Below, one piece after another: positions 1-7,641 of a stretch of 38,149 bases of DNA (positions within the stretch are counted from its first letter, which is position 1; each line of letters starts with the position of its first letter). The notes under the pieces were generated by a model. That model made no database searches. It was not told the origin of the DNA and saw only the letters and a list, made by a program, of their open reading frames with translations. The position numbers and the translations under genes are program-made. This DNA comes from Clostridia bacterium. Its GTDB lineage: Bacteria; Bacillota; Clostridia; Oscillospirales; CAG-272. The DNA lies in the NCBI GenBank assembly GCA_017482465.1, contig JAFUMW010000164.1:1-38149 (forward strand). The letters run 5' to 3'.

Positions 1-62
1 ACACCGAAAACGGTGAAACAAAGACGCTTTACGCCGATACTATGACAGGAACTGCAGAGTAA
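1..62 (+). CDS. C-terminal end of an unidentified protein (partial)
   Basis: An open frame enters from the left edge (first full codon at base 3) and ends with TAA at 60-62. The last residues read TENGETKTLYADTMTGTAE. That is too little to assign a family. A strong hairpin follows about 80 bases downstream, as expected behind a real gene end. The reading frame, rather than any homology, is the support. Confidence 0.5.
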   Translation, partial: TENGETKTLYADTMTGTAE

Positions 63-141
63 TCATTTAATTCAACATTTATCACTAAATTTGCTTTTTA
101 CACAACAATGTCGGTGATTTCAGGCCGACAAAGCGACCGGG

Positions 142-176
142 TGGCGGCGCAGGGTATACTTGCGCCGCCATTTTAA
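142..176 (+). terminator. Intrinsic terminator of the gene at the left edge
   Basis: A perfect 10-bp G+C-rich stem (TGGCGGCGCA / TGCGCCGCCA) closes a 9-base loop and is followed by TTTT. It lies between the partial left-edge gene and the GH20 gene, so it probably ends the former. The short T-run makes it a medium-strength call. Confidence 0.65.
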
Positions 177-202
177 CAAATCGTACAGCAAAGGAACAAA
201 AA

Positions 203-1792
203 ATGGAAAAAATGCTTGGTGTAATGCTTGATAACTCGCGAAACGCAGTCATGAAGCCGGACACAATAAAAAGATTTGCCGACATTATTAAAAAAATGGC
301 ATATAACACAATCATGTTATATATCGAAGACACGTATGAAATTGATGGTCACCCATACTTTGGATGTTTCAGAGGAAGATATTCCAAAGACGAGCTAAAG
401 GAGATAGACAGATACTGTTCAAGTATCGGAATAGAGCTTGTCCCTTGTATACAGACGCTTGCCCATGTTAACTCGATGTTCAAATGGAAGAATGAATACG
501 CGGATATATATGATTGTGACGATATACTTCTTGTTGATGAGGCGAAAACGTATGAGCTGATAGAGGCCATGGTCTCTTCGGTTGCCGAGTGCTTCAGCAC
601 AAGAAAGATTCATATCGGTATGGACGAGGCAATCCATGTCGGTCTTGGTAAGTATAAGAAGCTTCACGGAGAAAAGGACAGGTTTGAGATCATACGCGGC
701 CATCTCGAAAAGGTTTGTGAAATAGTCAAAAAATATGATTTTGAACCTATGATATGGAGCGACATGTTCTGTAAGCTCGCGTTTGATATCGATGACCAGT
801 TCGCGGAGGCGGACACATCTAAGATACATGAAAAGGCAAAGTTGCCCGAAAATGTTTCGCTCGTATATTGGGATTATTATTCGACAGACTATGAGCGTTA
901 TGCCCGCAATATCAAAACAAACAAACTTTTTGACAGAAAGGTTTATTTCTCGGGCGGTGTCTGGACCTGGCGCGGTATTTCTCCGGATAACACATACAGT
1001 ATTGAAACTACAAAGGTTGCGATCAGAGCATGCAATGACTGCGGTGTGGACGGAATCTTCTTTACTCTTTGGGGAGATGACGGTGCTGAGTGCTCGAAAT
1101 TCTCGGTTCTTCCCGCACTTATGTATGCTGCGGAGCTTGTTCGCGGTAATACCGATTCAGAGCTTATAAAAAGTAAGTTCAAGGATATTACCGGATATGA
1201 TTTTGACAGCTTTATGCTGTTTGATAAGCTTATACATATCGGAGGAAAGCATCCGTCAACTGCGGATCCGAGTAAATATCTTCTTTATAATGACCTGTTT
1301 TTAGGAACACGCGATTATCTTTGCTCAGAAACAGATTCCGAGCATTATAAAGCTCTCTCACAGGAAATTTTGAAATTTGCAGGCAAAGATGAGTACGGAT
1401 ATTTATTTGAATTTTACGGTAAGCTTGCGGATGCCCTTTCTATAAAATGTGATCTTGGAAAAAAGATCAGAGAGGCTTATCAGAAGAAAAATCTTGAAGC
1501 ACTAAAAGAATTGACATCTGCTTGTACGGATTTGAATAAAAAGTTAAATGAGCTTTTTATATGCTTTAGAAGTAATTGGCATTATGAAAATAAGCCGCAC
1601 GGATTTGAAGTGCAGGATCTCCGTTACGGCGGGCTTATGCAAAGAATAAAAAGCTGCGGCGAAAGACTCTGCTCTTACTTGAACGGAGATATTGCCGAAA
1701 TCCCTGAACTTGAAGAGCCTATGCCCGAAAGTCAAAACGGAGAAGATTGGTTCTGGCGCGACATCGTAACGCCAAATATACTTTCTCACTGA
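203..1792 (+). CDS. GH20 beta-N-acetylhexosaminidase, GcnA-like, cytoplasmic
   Basis: Family 20 glycoside hydrolases remove terminal beta-linked GlcNAc or GalNAc by substrate-assisted catalysis with an adjacent Asp-Glu pair. The 529-residue product has a TIM-barrel-like region over about residues 1-330. The motif HIGMDEA (137-143) places the catalytic pair at D141-E142. FFTLWGDD later in the barrel also fits GH20 enzymes of the single-domain GcnA type. No signal peptide is visible, so it should act on imported oligosaccharides. An AAGGA site lies about 7 bases before the ATG. It is 40 bases upstream of the SLH beta-helix gene on the same strand and may share its transcript. The exact substrate cannot be read; host mucin glycans or peptidoglycan-derived sugars are both possible. 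Confidence 0.85.
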   Translation: MEKMLGVMLDNSRNAVMKPDTIKRFADIIKKMAYNTIMLYIEDTYEIDGHPYFGCFRGRYSKDELKEIDRYCSSIGIELVPCIQTLAHVNSMFKWKNEYADIYDCDDILLVDEAKTYELIEAMVSSVAECFSTRKIHIGMDEAIHVGLGKYKKLHGEKDRFEIIRGHLEKVCEIVKKYDFEPMIWSDMFCKLAFDIDDQFAEADTSKIHEKAKLPENVSLVYWDYYSTDYERYARNIKTNKLFDRKVYFSGGVWTWRGISPDNTYSIETTKVAIRACNDCGVDGIFFTLWGDDGAECSKFSVLPALMYAAELVRGNTDSELIKSKFKDITGYDFDSFMLFDKLIHIGGKHPSTADPSKYLLYNDLFLGTRDYLCSETDSEHYKALSQEILKFAGKDEYGYLFEFYGKLADALSIKCDLGKKIREAYQKKNLEALKELTSACTDLNKKLNELFICFRSNWHYENKPHGFEVQDLRYGGLMQRIKSCGERLCSYLNGDIAEIPELEEPMPESQNGEDWFWRDIVTPNILSH

Positions 1793-1832
1793 GTATTTGC
1801 TTAATAAACAATAATTAACGGAGGTAGTCTAA

Positions 1833-4469
1833 ATGAAAAATCGCATATTTACACTCATTCTCGTGGTTTTAATGATCGTTACCGCAATGCCCGTATCGGC
1901 GGACAATACCGGTAAAGCAGAAGAAATCAAGACCGTATTCTCGGCTTACGAGATATACTATGACGCTCAGGTAGCATCAGTTACAACGGTTACGCTTGAG
2001 ATGGAGGAGCATGATGGTATTCCTTATGCCGCTATGAATGCGAAGGCGGGTACATACGGTAATAGCTCTCTCGTTCTTACACTCAAATCGAGCGCGCTCA
2101 ATTTCAATATTTTCGATTATCCGATAGCCGCTATAGGATACAAGACAAACGCCAAAACACCCGGCGTTGATGCTTCCATGATATATGACGGATACACGGA
2201 GACCTGGAGTCCTAACGGTACGCGTATTCCGATAACATCTGACGAAAAGCTCCATCAGATCACGGTAGATGTTCTCGACATGAACGCAAAGGTTGAGCTA
2301 AAGCCCACCTACAAGGCAATAGACGTACGTCTGAAGCCCTGGGGAGGTCATGACCAGAATCTTACGACAGATCAGTACTTTGATATTGCTTATATTGCGT
2401 TCTTCCCCTCGGTAAAGGAGGCTGAGGCGTTTGAGTATGTCCCTATGACAGAAGAGGAATATTTCGCCAAAAACGCTGTTGAACGTGTTGAAAAGACGGT
2501 AAATGAATATAACGAGGATATTCTTCTTGACTATATCGCCAAAGAAGAAGCTCTCAAATACGAGATAATCAATTCCCCCAACACAGAGTTTGTGCAGGCT
2601 TCGAAAACATATTACGTTTCCCCAAACGGTGACGATAACAATGACGGTCTCGCTCCCGAGACCGCGTGGAAAACGCTTGACAAGGTAAACGATGCAGTAT
2701 ACGGTAAGGATAACGTAGTACGTTTTGAACGCGGCGGTATCTGGCGCGGCAATCTCAAACTTAATGCCGGTGTGATCTATTCTGCATACGGAGAGGGTGC
2801 AAAGCCTTCGTTATATGGCTCTGTTAATGCAACAGGCGCTGAAAACTGGGTTGAGACCGAAAATCCGAACATATACAAGCTTGTAAAAGGCTGCGATTTT
2901 GGCAAACAGCCCTGGAACATTGTGTTTAACGGCGGTGAAGCATGGGGTGTATGCGTTATGCTTCAGGACGGAAAGAGGATAGACCAAGGTACGGTTTTCA
3001 ACGGTATAGAAAGCTTTGAATGTCCCGCAAAATCGTTCACAAGCTATGCGGATCTGCTTTCCAACAATCTTGAGTTCTGGTATGACGGCTCGACAGAGGA
3101 CACATATATATATTGTGAATACGGCAATCCGGGCGAGTATTTTGACGATATCGAGGTATCCTTTGCATCAGCCATAATTAACGGCAGAAGCAATGAGATC
3201 ATTATTGACAACATCAATATGATGTACGGAAGATACGGTATCACTGTATCAAATACTGACAACTTCACAGTACAGAACTGTACATTCGGCTGGCTCGGCG
3301 GCTTTGGTGCCGGAAACGCGGTTGAATGCTGGGACAACGCAAAGAGGTTTACGATAGATCATTGCTACGCTTACCAGATATATGACTGCTGTTGGACGGC
3401 ACAGAGCCGAATCGCCGGCATGTCACTGACTATTCAAGATGTAACATTTACAAACAACGTATGTGAATACAGTAATAACGGTCTTGAAATATGGTTTGAA
3501 AAGAACCCCGATACCTCTCAGACGGGCCTTATCAAGAATGTTAAAGCAGAAAATAACTATACCCTTTACAGCGGCTATGGCTGGAGTCATCTTCGCCCGA
3601 GCAAAGACGGTAACTTCTTCTATGGCGGCACATCTCAGAATGATGTTCTCACGTTCGAAAATTGCAATTTCAATAATAACGTGAATATTCACGCATACCG
3701 CTACGGACTCTATTCACGTTTCCTTGGCAAGAACAGCTTTAACTTTGATAATAACATCTATATGATGATCAAGGATCGGTCGGCTGCTATGTCGGCATCC
3801 AATCTTCCGACCGGCATGGGTATGCTTATGACTTATGGCTATAACGACGCAGGAGTCTCTCTTCTCGCAACGATGGGCAATGACGTAAACTCGACCTATT
3901 ACTATCTGCCCGATAGCTTTACTCCCCTCGCCGAGTCCAAGCTTCATGACTTCACCGATGTGTACGGACATTGGGGTCTTGAAAATATCAGCTACGCCGT
4001 ACTCAAGGGACTTTTCGCGGGTACTACCGATACTACATTTACACCTAACGGAAAGATGACACGAGCTATGCTCGTAACAGTCCTCTCTCGTCTCGCGGGT
4101 GACGCGAACGAGTCCGCAAAGTCCACTTATACAGACGTAGCATTTGACGCGTGGTACGCGTCTGCTGCTGCGTGGGCGGAAGCAAAGGGTATTGTTGACA
4201 AGGGCGGCAAGTTCAGACCCGACGACAACGCGACACGTGAGGAAATGGCAGATATGCTCTATCGCTACGCAAAAGCTTATGGTAAAGATGTATCTAAAAA
4301 AGCAGAACTTACATTCATAGACGCAAGTACAATAACCTACACCGACGGTGTTGCATATTGCACAGGTGCAGGAATCATCGCAGGCTATGATGATAACACG
4401 GTCAAGCCTACGGGAGAAGCGACACGCGCCGAAGTTGCAACCATGCTCAGAAGATTTATACTGGCTTGA
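1833..4469 (+). CDS. Secreted SLH-anchored right-handed beta-helix protein
   Basis: The 878-residue product begins with a clear signal peptide (MKNRIF, a hydrophobic core, then VSA-DN, cleavage near 23-24). An N-terminal beta-rich domain covers roughly residues 25-200 and ends in the motif FDIAYIAFFPS. A parallel beta-helix of the pectate-lyase fold starts near residue 260 (TYYVSPNGDDNNDG) and runs to about 690. Three SLH repeats (about 706-878, starting FTDVYGHWG) should anchor it to pyruvylated cell-wall polysaccharide. A good GGAGG site precedes the ATG. It is a paralogue of the protein encoded at 8648-11830; both keep YGWSHxRPxKDGNFxYG and YQIYDCC, which are candidate functional-site segments. 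It could be a polysaccharide lyase or a glycan-binding protein; no catalytic residue set is identified with certainty. Nearby kdgK-eda suggest uronate-containing substrates (inference). Confidence 0.85.
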   Translation: MKNRIFTLILVVLMIVTAMPVSADNTGKAEEIKTVFSAYEIYYDAQVASVTTVTLEMEEHDGIPYAAMNAKAGTYGNSSLVLTLKSSALNFNIFDYPIAAIGYKTNAKTPGVDASMIYDGYTETWSPNGTRIPITSDEKLHQITVDVLDMNAKVELKPTYKAIDVRLKPWGGHDQNLTTDQYFDIAYIAFFPSVKEAEAFEYVPMTEEEYFAKNAVERVEKTVNEYNEDILLDYIAKEEALKYEIINSPNTEFVQASKTYYVSPNGDDNNDGLAPETAWKTLDKVNDAVYGKDNVVRFERGGIWRGNLKLNAGVIYSAYGEGAKPSLYGSVNATGAENWVETENPNIYKLVKGCDFGKQPWNIVFNGGEAWGVCVMLQDGKRIDQGTVFNGIESFECPAKSFTSYADLLSNNLEFWYDGSTEDTYIYCEYGNPGEYFDDIEVSFASAIINGRSNEIIIDNINMMYGRYGITVSNTDNFTVQNCTFGWLGGFGAGNAVECWDNAKRFTIDHCYAYQIYDCCWTAQSRIAGMSLTIQDVTFTNNVCEYSNNGLEIWFEKNPDTSQTGLIKNVKAENNYTLYSGYGWSHLRPSKDGNFFYGGTSQNDVLTFENCNFNNNVNIHAYRYGLYSRFLGKNSFNFDNNIYMMIKDRSAAMSASNLPTGMGMLMTYGYNDAGVSLLATMGNDVNSTYYYLPDSFTPLAESKLHDFTDVYGHWGLENISYAVLKGLFAGTTDTTFTPNGKMTRAMLVTVLSRLAGDANESAKSTYTDVAFDAWYASAAAWAEAKGIVDKGGKFRPDDNATREEMADMLYRYAKAYGKDVSKKAELTFIDASTITYTDGVAYCTGAGIIAGYDDNTVKPTGEATRAEVATMLRRFILA

Positions 4470-4573
4470 GGTTTGTCATAATCGCGCAATAATAGTTGTA
4501 CAAAAGGACACTATACAAAAATGCTGTAACAAGACCCGGCAACTTACAAAACAGCTATCAGCAAGTGAAGATG

Positions 4574-4614
4574 TATCCCCACTCTCATTGAGTGGGGATA
4601 TATAATTCTTTCTG
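4574..4614 (+). terminator. Terminator-like hairpin after the SLH beta-helix gene
   Basis: An 11-bp perfect stem (TATCCCCACTC / GAGTGGGGATA) closes a TCATT loop and is followed by a broken T-rich stretch. It is about 100 bases past the stop codon of the upstream secreted-protein gene, the most likely unit for it to end. Confidence 0.6.
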
Positions 4615-4819
4615 ACGTTTTTCTAACAAAATGGATTTCGCACAGCTCAAGTCGTTTCTTCTTTATGTGCCCGATACATACCGAAAATCCCCGGAAATAC
4701 GAGCATTTACAAAAAAACAGACGTCACACAAAAGCGTCAGGCGAAAAGTACGTTATCTAATTCGAATTTCTACTTCTCCGCCAATAATGGAATAAAAAAT
4801 ATATGTATTCCCCCCACAC

Positions 4820-4842
4820 CCCCCGAAATGTCGGGGGTTTTT
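4820..4842 (+). terminator. Intrinsic terminator with no obvious upstream gene
   Basis: CCCCCGA-AATG-TCGGGGG followed directly by TTTTT is a textbook intrinsic terminator on the plus strand. The nearest upstream plus-strand gene already has its own hairpin 220 bases earlier. It could be a second, back-up terminator or the 3' end of a small RNA. Confidence 0.7.
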
Positions 4843-4937
4843 ACAGTTCATGCAGCAAAAATCAATTTCCCGTTTCATAGATGTAATTTACCCGTTTTAT
4901 CTTTATACAGACTTGTACTCTCTAAAAACTAAATTTC

Positions 4938-4972
4938 AGGATAGATATAAAAGATGTCTATCCTCTTTTTAT
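4938..4972 (+). terminator. Intrinsic terminator-like hairpin upstream of the XRE regulator gene end
   Basis: An 11-bp stem with one wobble (AGGATAGATAT / ATGTCTATCCT) and an AAAAG loop is followed by CTTTTTATT on the plus strand. It is the third such structure in this gene-free stretch. It could also help end minus-strand transcription of the XRE gene, although the T-run is on the plus-strand side. Confidence 0.6.
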
Positions 4973-5065
4973 TAAGCCGATCGTTCATAAAACGGTTGTT
5001 TTTCCGTATAAAATACTATACAACAATGTTATTTACAGACAATGCCCTTAGGTACTATGAAAAAC

Positions 5066-5314
5066 TTATGAGAGAAATTCCTGAAGATTTAACACCTCCT
5101 TATTTCTTTCATTCAAAAAATAATCTACAGGCTTGCCGACTGCATTTGCTATCGACACAAGATTTTGGAGTGTCGGTACTACCTTTCCTCTCTCAATGTT
5201 GCTCACAGTATCTACACTTATATTTACACGCTCTGCAAACTTTTCCTGCGATTCGCCAAATACATACTTACGCACATAATGCAGATTATATTTAACGTGT
5301 TTTATATCACTCAT
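5066..5314 (-). CDS. Small XRE-family DNA-binding regulator
   Basis: The 82-residue product is almost entirely a Cro/C1-type helix-turn-helix domain. GESQEKFAERVNIS is the first helix pair, TVSNIERGKVVPTL the recognition-helix region, and LVSIANAVGKPVDYFL completes the fold. I choose the ATG at 5314 because AGGGTGA sits 5 bases upstream of it. A GTG three codons earlier is in frame but overlaps that site. The gene stands alone between two long non-coding stretches, so its target is unknown. It could be an orphan antitoxin-like or housekeeping regulator; no toxin gene is adjacent. Confidence 0.75.
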   Translation of the reverse strand: MSDIKHVKYNLHYVRKYVFGESQEKFAERVNISVDTVSNIERGKVVPTLQNLVSIANAVGKPVDYFLNERNKEVLNLQEFLS

Positions 5315-5506
5315 ATTGCTCACCCTGACGGAAATTGTAACTCGGGCAAGCGAAAAATACCACGGAACGCGTTACGGATTTTTGACATTATTCGAGCCTG
5401 TCCTATACATTAAAACAAAAAAGCGGTCATTTTGCCCCTTCAGTCCGATGTACTGGCTCTAAAAGCTCAAACAAGTATTTATTGCTTCTGCAGTTTTACA
5501 AAAAGC

Positions 5507-5531
5507 AAAAGCTCGGCTTAGCCGAGCTTTT
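5507..5531. terminator. Bidirectional intrinsic terminator
   Basis: The perfect stem AAAAGCTCGGC / GCCGAGCTTTT closes a TTA loop and has A and T runs on both sides. It lies 45 bases beyond the stop codon of the minus-strand AraC regulator gene and most likely ends that transcript. Confidence 0.85.
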
Positions 5532-5576
5532 ATTAAAACGAGTAAATATTCAAATTATGTTTGTTTTATTATAACT

Positions 5577-6449
5577 TCACCTCTTATAATCCGAAGGGCT
5601 CTTACCGGTCACCTTCTTAAAAGCATGATAAAAGTTCGAGGTGTTATTGTAACCGCATTTAACCGCGATCTCCAGCTTTGTAAGATCGGTTGACTCGATA
5701 TACGAGATCGCACGCTCGATACGTCTGATAGTTATATATTCCCACGGTGAGATGCCGTTGAGCTCCTTAAACTGTCGGCAGAAATAGGTCTTGCTCATAT
5801 GTGCAACGTCCGAAAGATCGTCAAGCGTCAGATCATTATCAAAGTGTTCATCAATATAGTTAAGTACCTTTTCCATATAACGCAAAGTGTGAGAGCTGTA
5901 GATCATATCATGCTCTGCAAATCTTCCGTCATATGTACGTATTATCTCTACAAGGATATTGACTAACTGCACCTTGAGCACGATCTCATATTCCTGCTTT
6001 TTTTCCGCCGCTTCCTTTTCCATCCTATAGATCAACTCACGTATCACCGCCGCCGACTTGCTTTCGGCGGCTATTTTATTGCTCGTTTTCTTTTTAGGGT
6101 TGAAAAATATTTTTACGAGTTCCTTGCTTGACATGCCGAGATTATCCGACCATATAAATCGCGGCTCAAAATGAATATTAAGAAAAGCCGTCTGACAGTC
6201 GAGCTTTTTCAACCAATGAAACTCATCTGTGCTGAAAAAGAAGATATCTCCGCTTTGAAAACCGAACTCCGAATTTTTTGTGGAATATATGCCGCTCCCG
6301 CTCAAAACCATTGTTACTTCAAACGCGGTATGATGATGCTCGTAAAACATACTCTCCTCTCCGGGCATTGACGAACGAAAAATCGTCAATAACGACTTTT
6401 CCGAGGAAAAGAGCAGTTCTTTGTTTAATTCTTTTTTGTTTATTACCAT
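5577..6449 (-). CDS. AraC-family regulator divergent from kdgK-eda
   Basis: The 290-residue product has an N-terminal cupin sensor (HHH at 38-40, E44, then a GDIFFFS strand around 67-73). The C-terminal pair of helix-turn-helix motifs (about 193-290) contains LDDLSDVAHMSKTYFCRQF and ends with the family signature GYNNTSNFYHAFKKVTGKSP. The start used is the ATG with GGGAG 5-6 bases upstream; an open frame extends 58 codons further but encodes an unlikely hydrophobic peptide and runs across the promoter. It is divergent from kdgK, separated by about 140 bases that contain paired operator sites, so it is the likely sugar-acid-responsive activator of kdgK-eda. The -35 box of its own promoter lies inside one of these sites, which predicts autoregulation. 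Confidence 0.88.
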   Translation of the reverse strand: MVINKKELNKELLFSSEKSLLTIFRSSMPGEESMFYEHHHTAFEVTMVLSGSGIYSTKNSEFGFQSGDIFFFSTDEFHWLKKLDCQTAFLNIHFEPRFIWSDNLGMSSKELVKIFFNPKKKTSNKIAAESKSAAVIRELIYRMEKEAAEKKQEYEIVLKVQLVNILVEIIRTYDGRFAEHDMIYSSHTLRYMEKVLNYIDEHFDNDLTLDDLSDVAHMSKTYFCRQFKELNGISPWEYITIRRIERAISYIESTDLTKLEIAVKCGYNNTSNFYHAFKKVTGKSPSDYKR

Positions 6450-6472
6450 AAAAACTCCCTGTGTTAAAGCAA

Positions 6473-6495
6473 AATCATAATATATTTGATATATT
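6473..6495 (+). promoter_or_regulatory. Operator-like site 1 in the araC-kdgK intergenic region
   Basis: The sequence begins AATCATAATATATTTGA and matches the reverse complement of the site at 6554-6576 at 22 of 23 positions. Its centre is about 62 bases upstream of the likely kdgK transcription start, where AraC-type activators commonly bind. The site is seen directly; its role is inferred. Confidence 0.6.
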
Positions 6496-6530
6496 TCGCA
6501 ATATAATTGATGAAAACAGATGATTAACAA

Positions 6531-6539
6531 TGTTATTAT
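6531..6539 (+). promoter_or_regulatory. Probable extended -10 element of kdgK-eda
   Basis: TGTTATTAT is an extended -10 type element. No good -35 box exists at the proper distance (TTGATG is 21 bases away), as expected for a promoter needing an activator. The predicted start near 6546 gives a leader of about 45 bases. Moderate confidence because the region is A+T-rich. Confidence 0.4.
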
Positions 6540-6563
6540 ACAATAAAGAGAATAATATGTCAA
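6535..6563 (-). promoter_or_regulatory. Consensus sigma-A promoter of the AraC regulator gene
   Basis: Reading the minus strand, TTGACA (6558-6563) and TATAAT (6535-6540) are separated by exactly 17 bases. The -35 box lies inside operator-like site 2, so binding there would compete with RNA polymerase and repress the regulator gene. Confidence 0.8.
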
Positions 6564-6576
6564 ATATATTATGATT
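6554..6576 (-). promoter_or_regulatory. Operator-like site 2, inverted copy of site 1
   Basis: The minus strand begins AATCATAATATATTTGA, as in site 1 on the plus strand. It covers the -35 box of the araC promoter and lies just downstream of the probable kdgK start. The centre-to-centre distance to site 1 is 81 bases. An ATG at 6571, in frame with kdgK, lies within the site and is therefore an unlikely start. Confidence 0.6.
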
Positions 6577-6591
6577 AAGAGAGGTGTATTT

Positions 6592-7623
6592 ATGGCAAAG
6601 GTAGTTACTATGGGCGAGATCATGCTTCGCTTATCAACCGGAAACTATCAAAGATTTTTACAAGCGGACGAATTTGACGTTTGTTACGGCGGCGGAGAGG
6701 CAAATGTTGCTGTATCTCTTGCCAACTACGGACACGACGCTGAATTTGTGACCAAGGTCCCGGCAAACCCGATCGGCGACTGTGCGGTAGCGGCGCTTCG
6801 CAAGATGAACGTGCAGACGCAGAATATCGCACGAGGCGGAGAAAGACTCGGCATATACTTCCTTGAAACCGGTGCGGCAATGCGCGCTTCAAATGTTGTA
6901 TACGACAGAGCCCACTCTTCGATCTCAACAGCAGTTGCCGAAGATTTTGACTTCGATAAGATTTTTGACGGCTGTGACTGGTTTCACTTCACCGGTATCA
7001 CCCCCGCGATCTCGGACGCAGCAGCTGAGCTCACCGAAGCCGCACTCAAGGCGGCAAAGGCAAAGGGAGTAAAGGTGTCCTGCGACCTCAACTTCCGTAA
7101 GAAGCTGTGGACAAGCGAAAAAGCACAGCGTGTTATGACAAACCTTATGAAATATGTTGACGTTTGTATCGGAAACGAGGAGGACGCTGAGAAGGTACTC
7201 GGCTTCAAGCCCGGTAAGACAGATGTAACGAGCGGCGAGCTTGAGCTTGCAGGCTACAAGAGCATTTTCGAGCAGATGGTCGAGAAGTTTAACTTTGAAT
7301 ACGTAGTTTCATCTCTCCGCGTTTCGCATTCGGCATCCGACAACGGTTGGTCTGCGTGTATCTATTCAAGAGACACAAAGGAATTCTATCATTCGAGAGA
7401 ATACAGGATCAGCCCCATCATCGACCGTGTCGGCGGCGGCGACAGCTTTGCAGGCGGCGTTATCTGCGGTATGCTTGACGGCAAGGACTTCAAGGCGGCG
7501 CTCGAATTCGGCGTTGCGGCATCCGCTCTCAAGCACACTATCCCCGGCGACATGAACATCGTAAGCCGTGCCGAGGTCGACAGTCTTGTCGGCGGCGACG
7601 GAAGCGGACGCGTTCAGAGATAA
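6592..7623 (+). CDS. kdgK: 2-keto-3-deoxygluconate kinase (PfkB family)
   Basis: This ribokinase-fold enzyme phosphorylates 2-keto-3-deoxygluconate to KDPG with ATP, the step after uronate breakdown. The 343-residue product has the N-terminal PfkB substrate region YGGGEANVAVSLANYG (32-47) and, near the C terminus, RVGGGDSFAGG, whose Asp is the catalytic base of the family. MGEIMLRLS near the N terminus is typical of KdgK. The start chosen has AGAGGTG 5 bases upstream. An in-frame ATG 7 codons earlier lies inside an operator-like site. Only 18 bases separate it from eda, so the two form an operon. Other PfkB sugar kinases are the alternative, but the eda partner makes KdgK likely. Confidence 0.88.
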   Translation: MAKVVTMGEIMLRLSTGNYQRFLQADEFDVCYGGGEANVAVSLANYGHDAEFVTKVPANPIGDCAVAALRKMNVQTQNIARGGERLGIYFLETGAAMRASNVVYDRAHSSISTAVAEDFDFDKIFDGCDWFHFTGITPAISDAAAELTEAALKAAKAKGVKVSCDLNFRKKLWTSEKAQRVMTNLMKYVDVCIGNEEDAEKVLGFKPGKTDVTSGELELAGYKSIFEQMVEKFNFEYVVSSLRVSHSASDNGWSACIYSRDTKEFYHSREYRISPIIDRVGGGDSFAGGVICGMLDGKDFKAALEFGVAASALKHTIPGDMNIVSRAEVDSLVGGDGSGRVQR

Positions 7624-7641
7624 CTGAAAGGTGCAGAAAAA

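Larger units (their letters stand above)
4470..5065. other. 600-base intergenic region with several terminator-like hairpins and no convincing gene
   Basis: This stretch separates the SLH beta-helix gene from the XRE regulator gene. It contains three hairpins (listed separately) and otherwise A+T-rich sequence. One short frame at 4631-4795 (54 codons, MDFAQLKSF...) has no Shine-Dalgarno site and no family I recognise, so I do not call it. Having more terminators than adjacent genes makes a small untranslated RNA possible. Confidence 0.4.

Noticed and set aside
4631..4795. 54-codon plus-strand frame (MDFAQLKSF...)
   Set aside because: No Shine-Dalgarno site, no recognised family, short and located between terminator-like hairpins; it may be a decayed fragment but nothing supports expression.
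5315..5323. GTG start for the XRE regulator
   Set aside because: It overlaps the AGGGTGA ribosome site that is properly spaced for the ATG at 5314.
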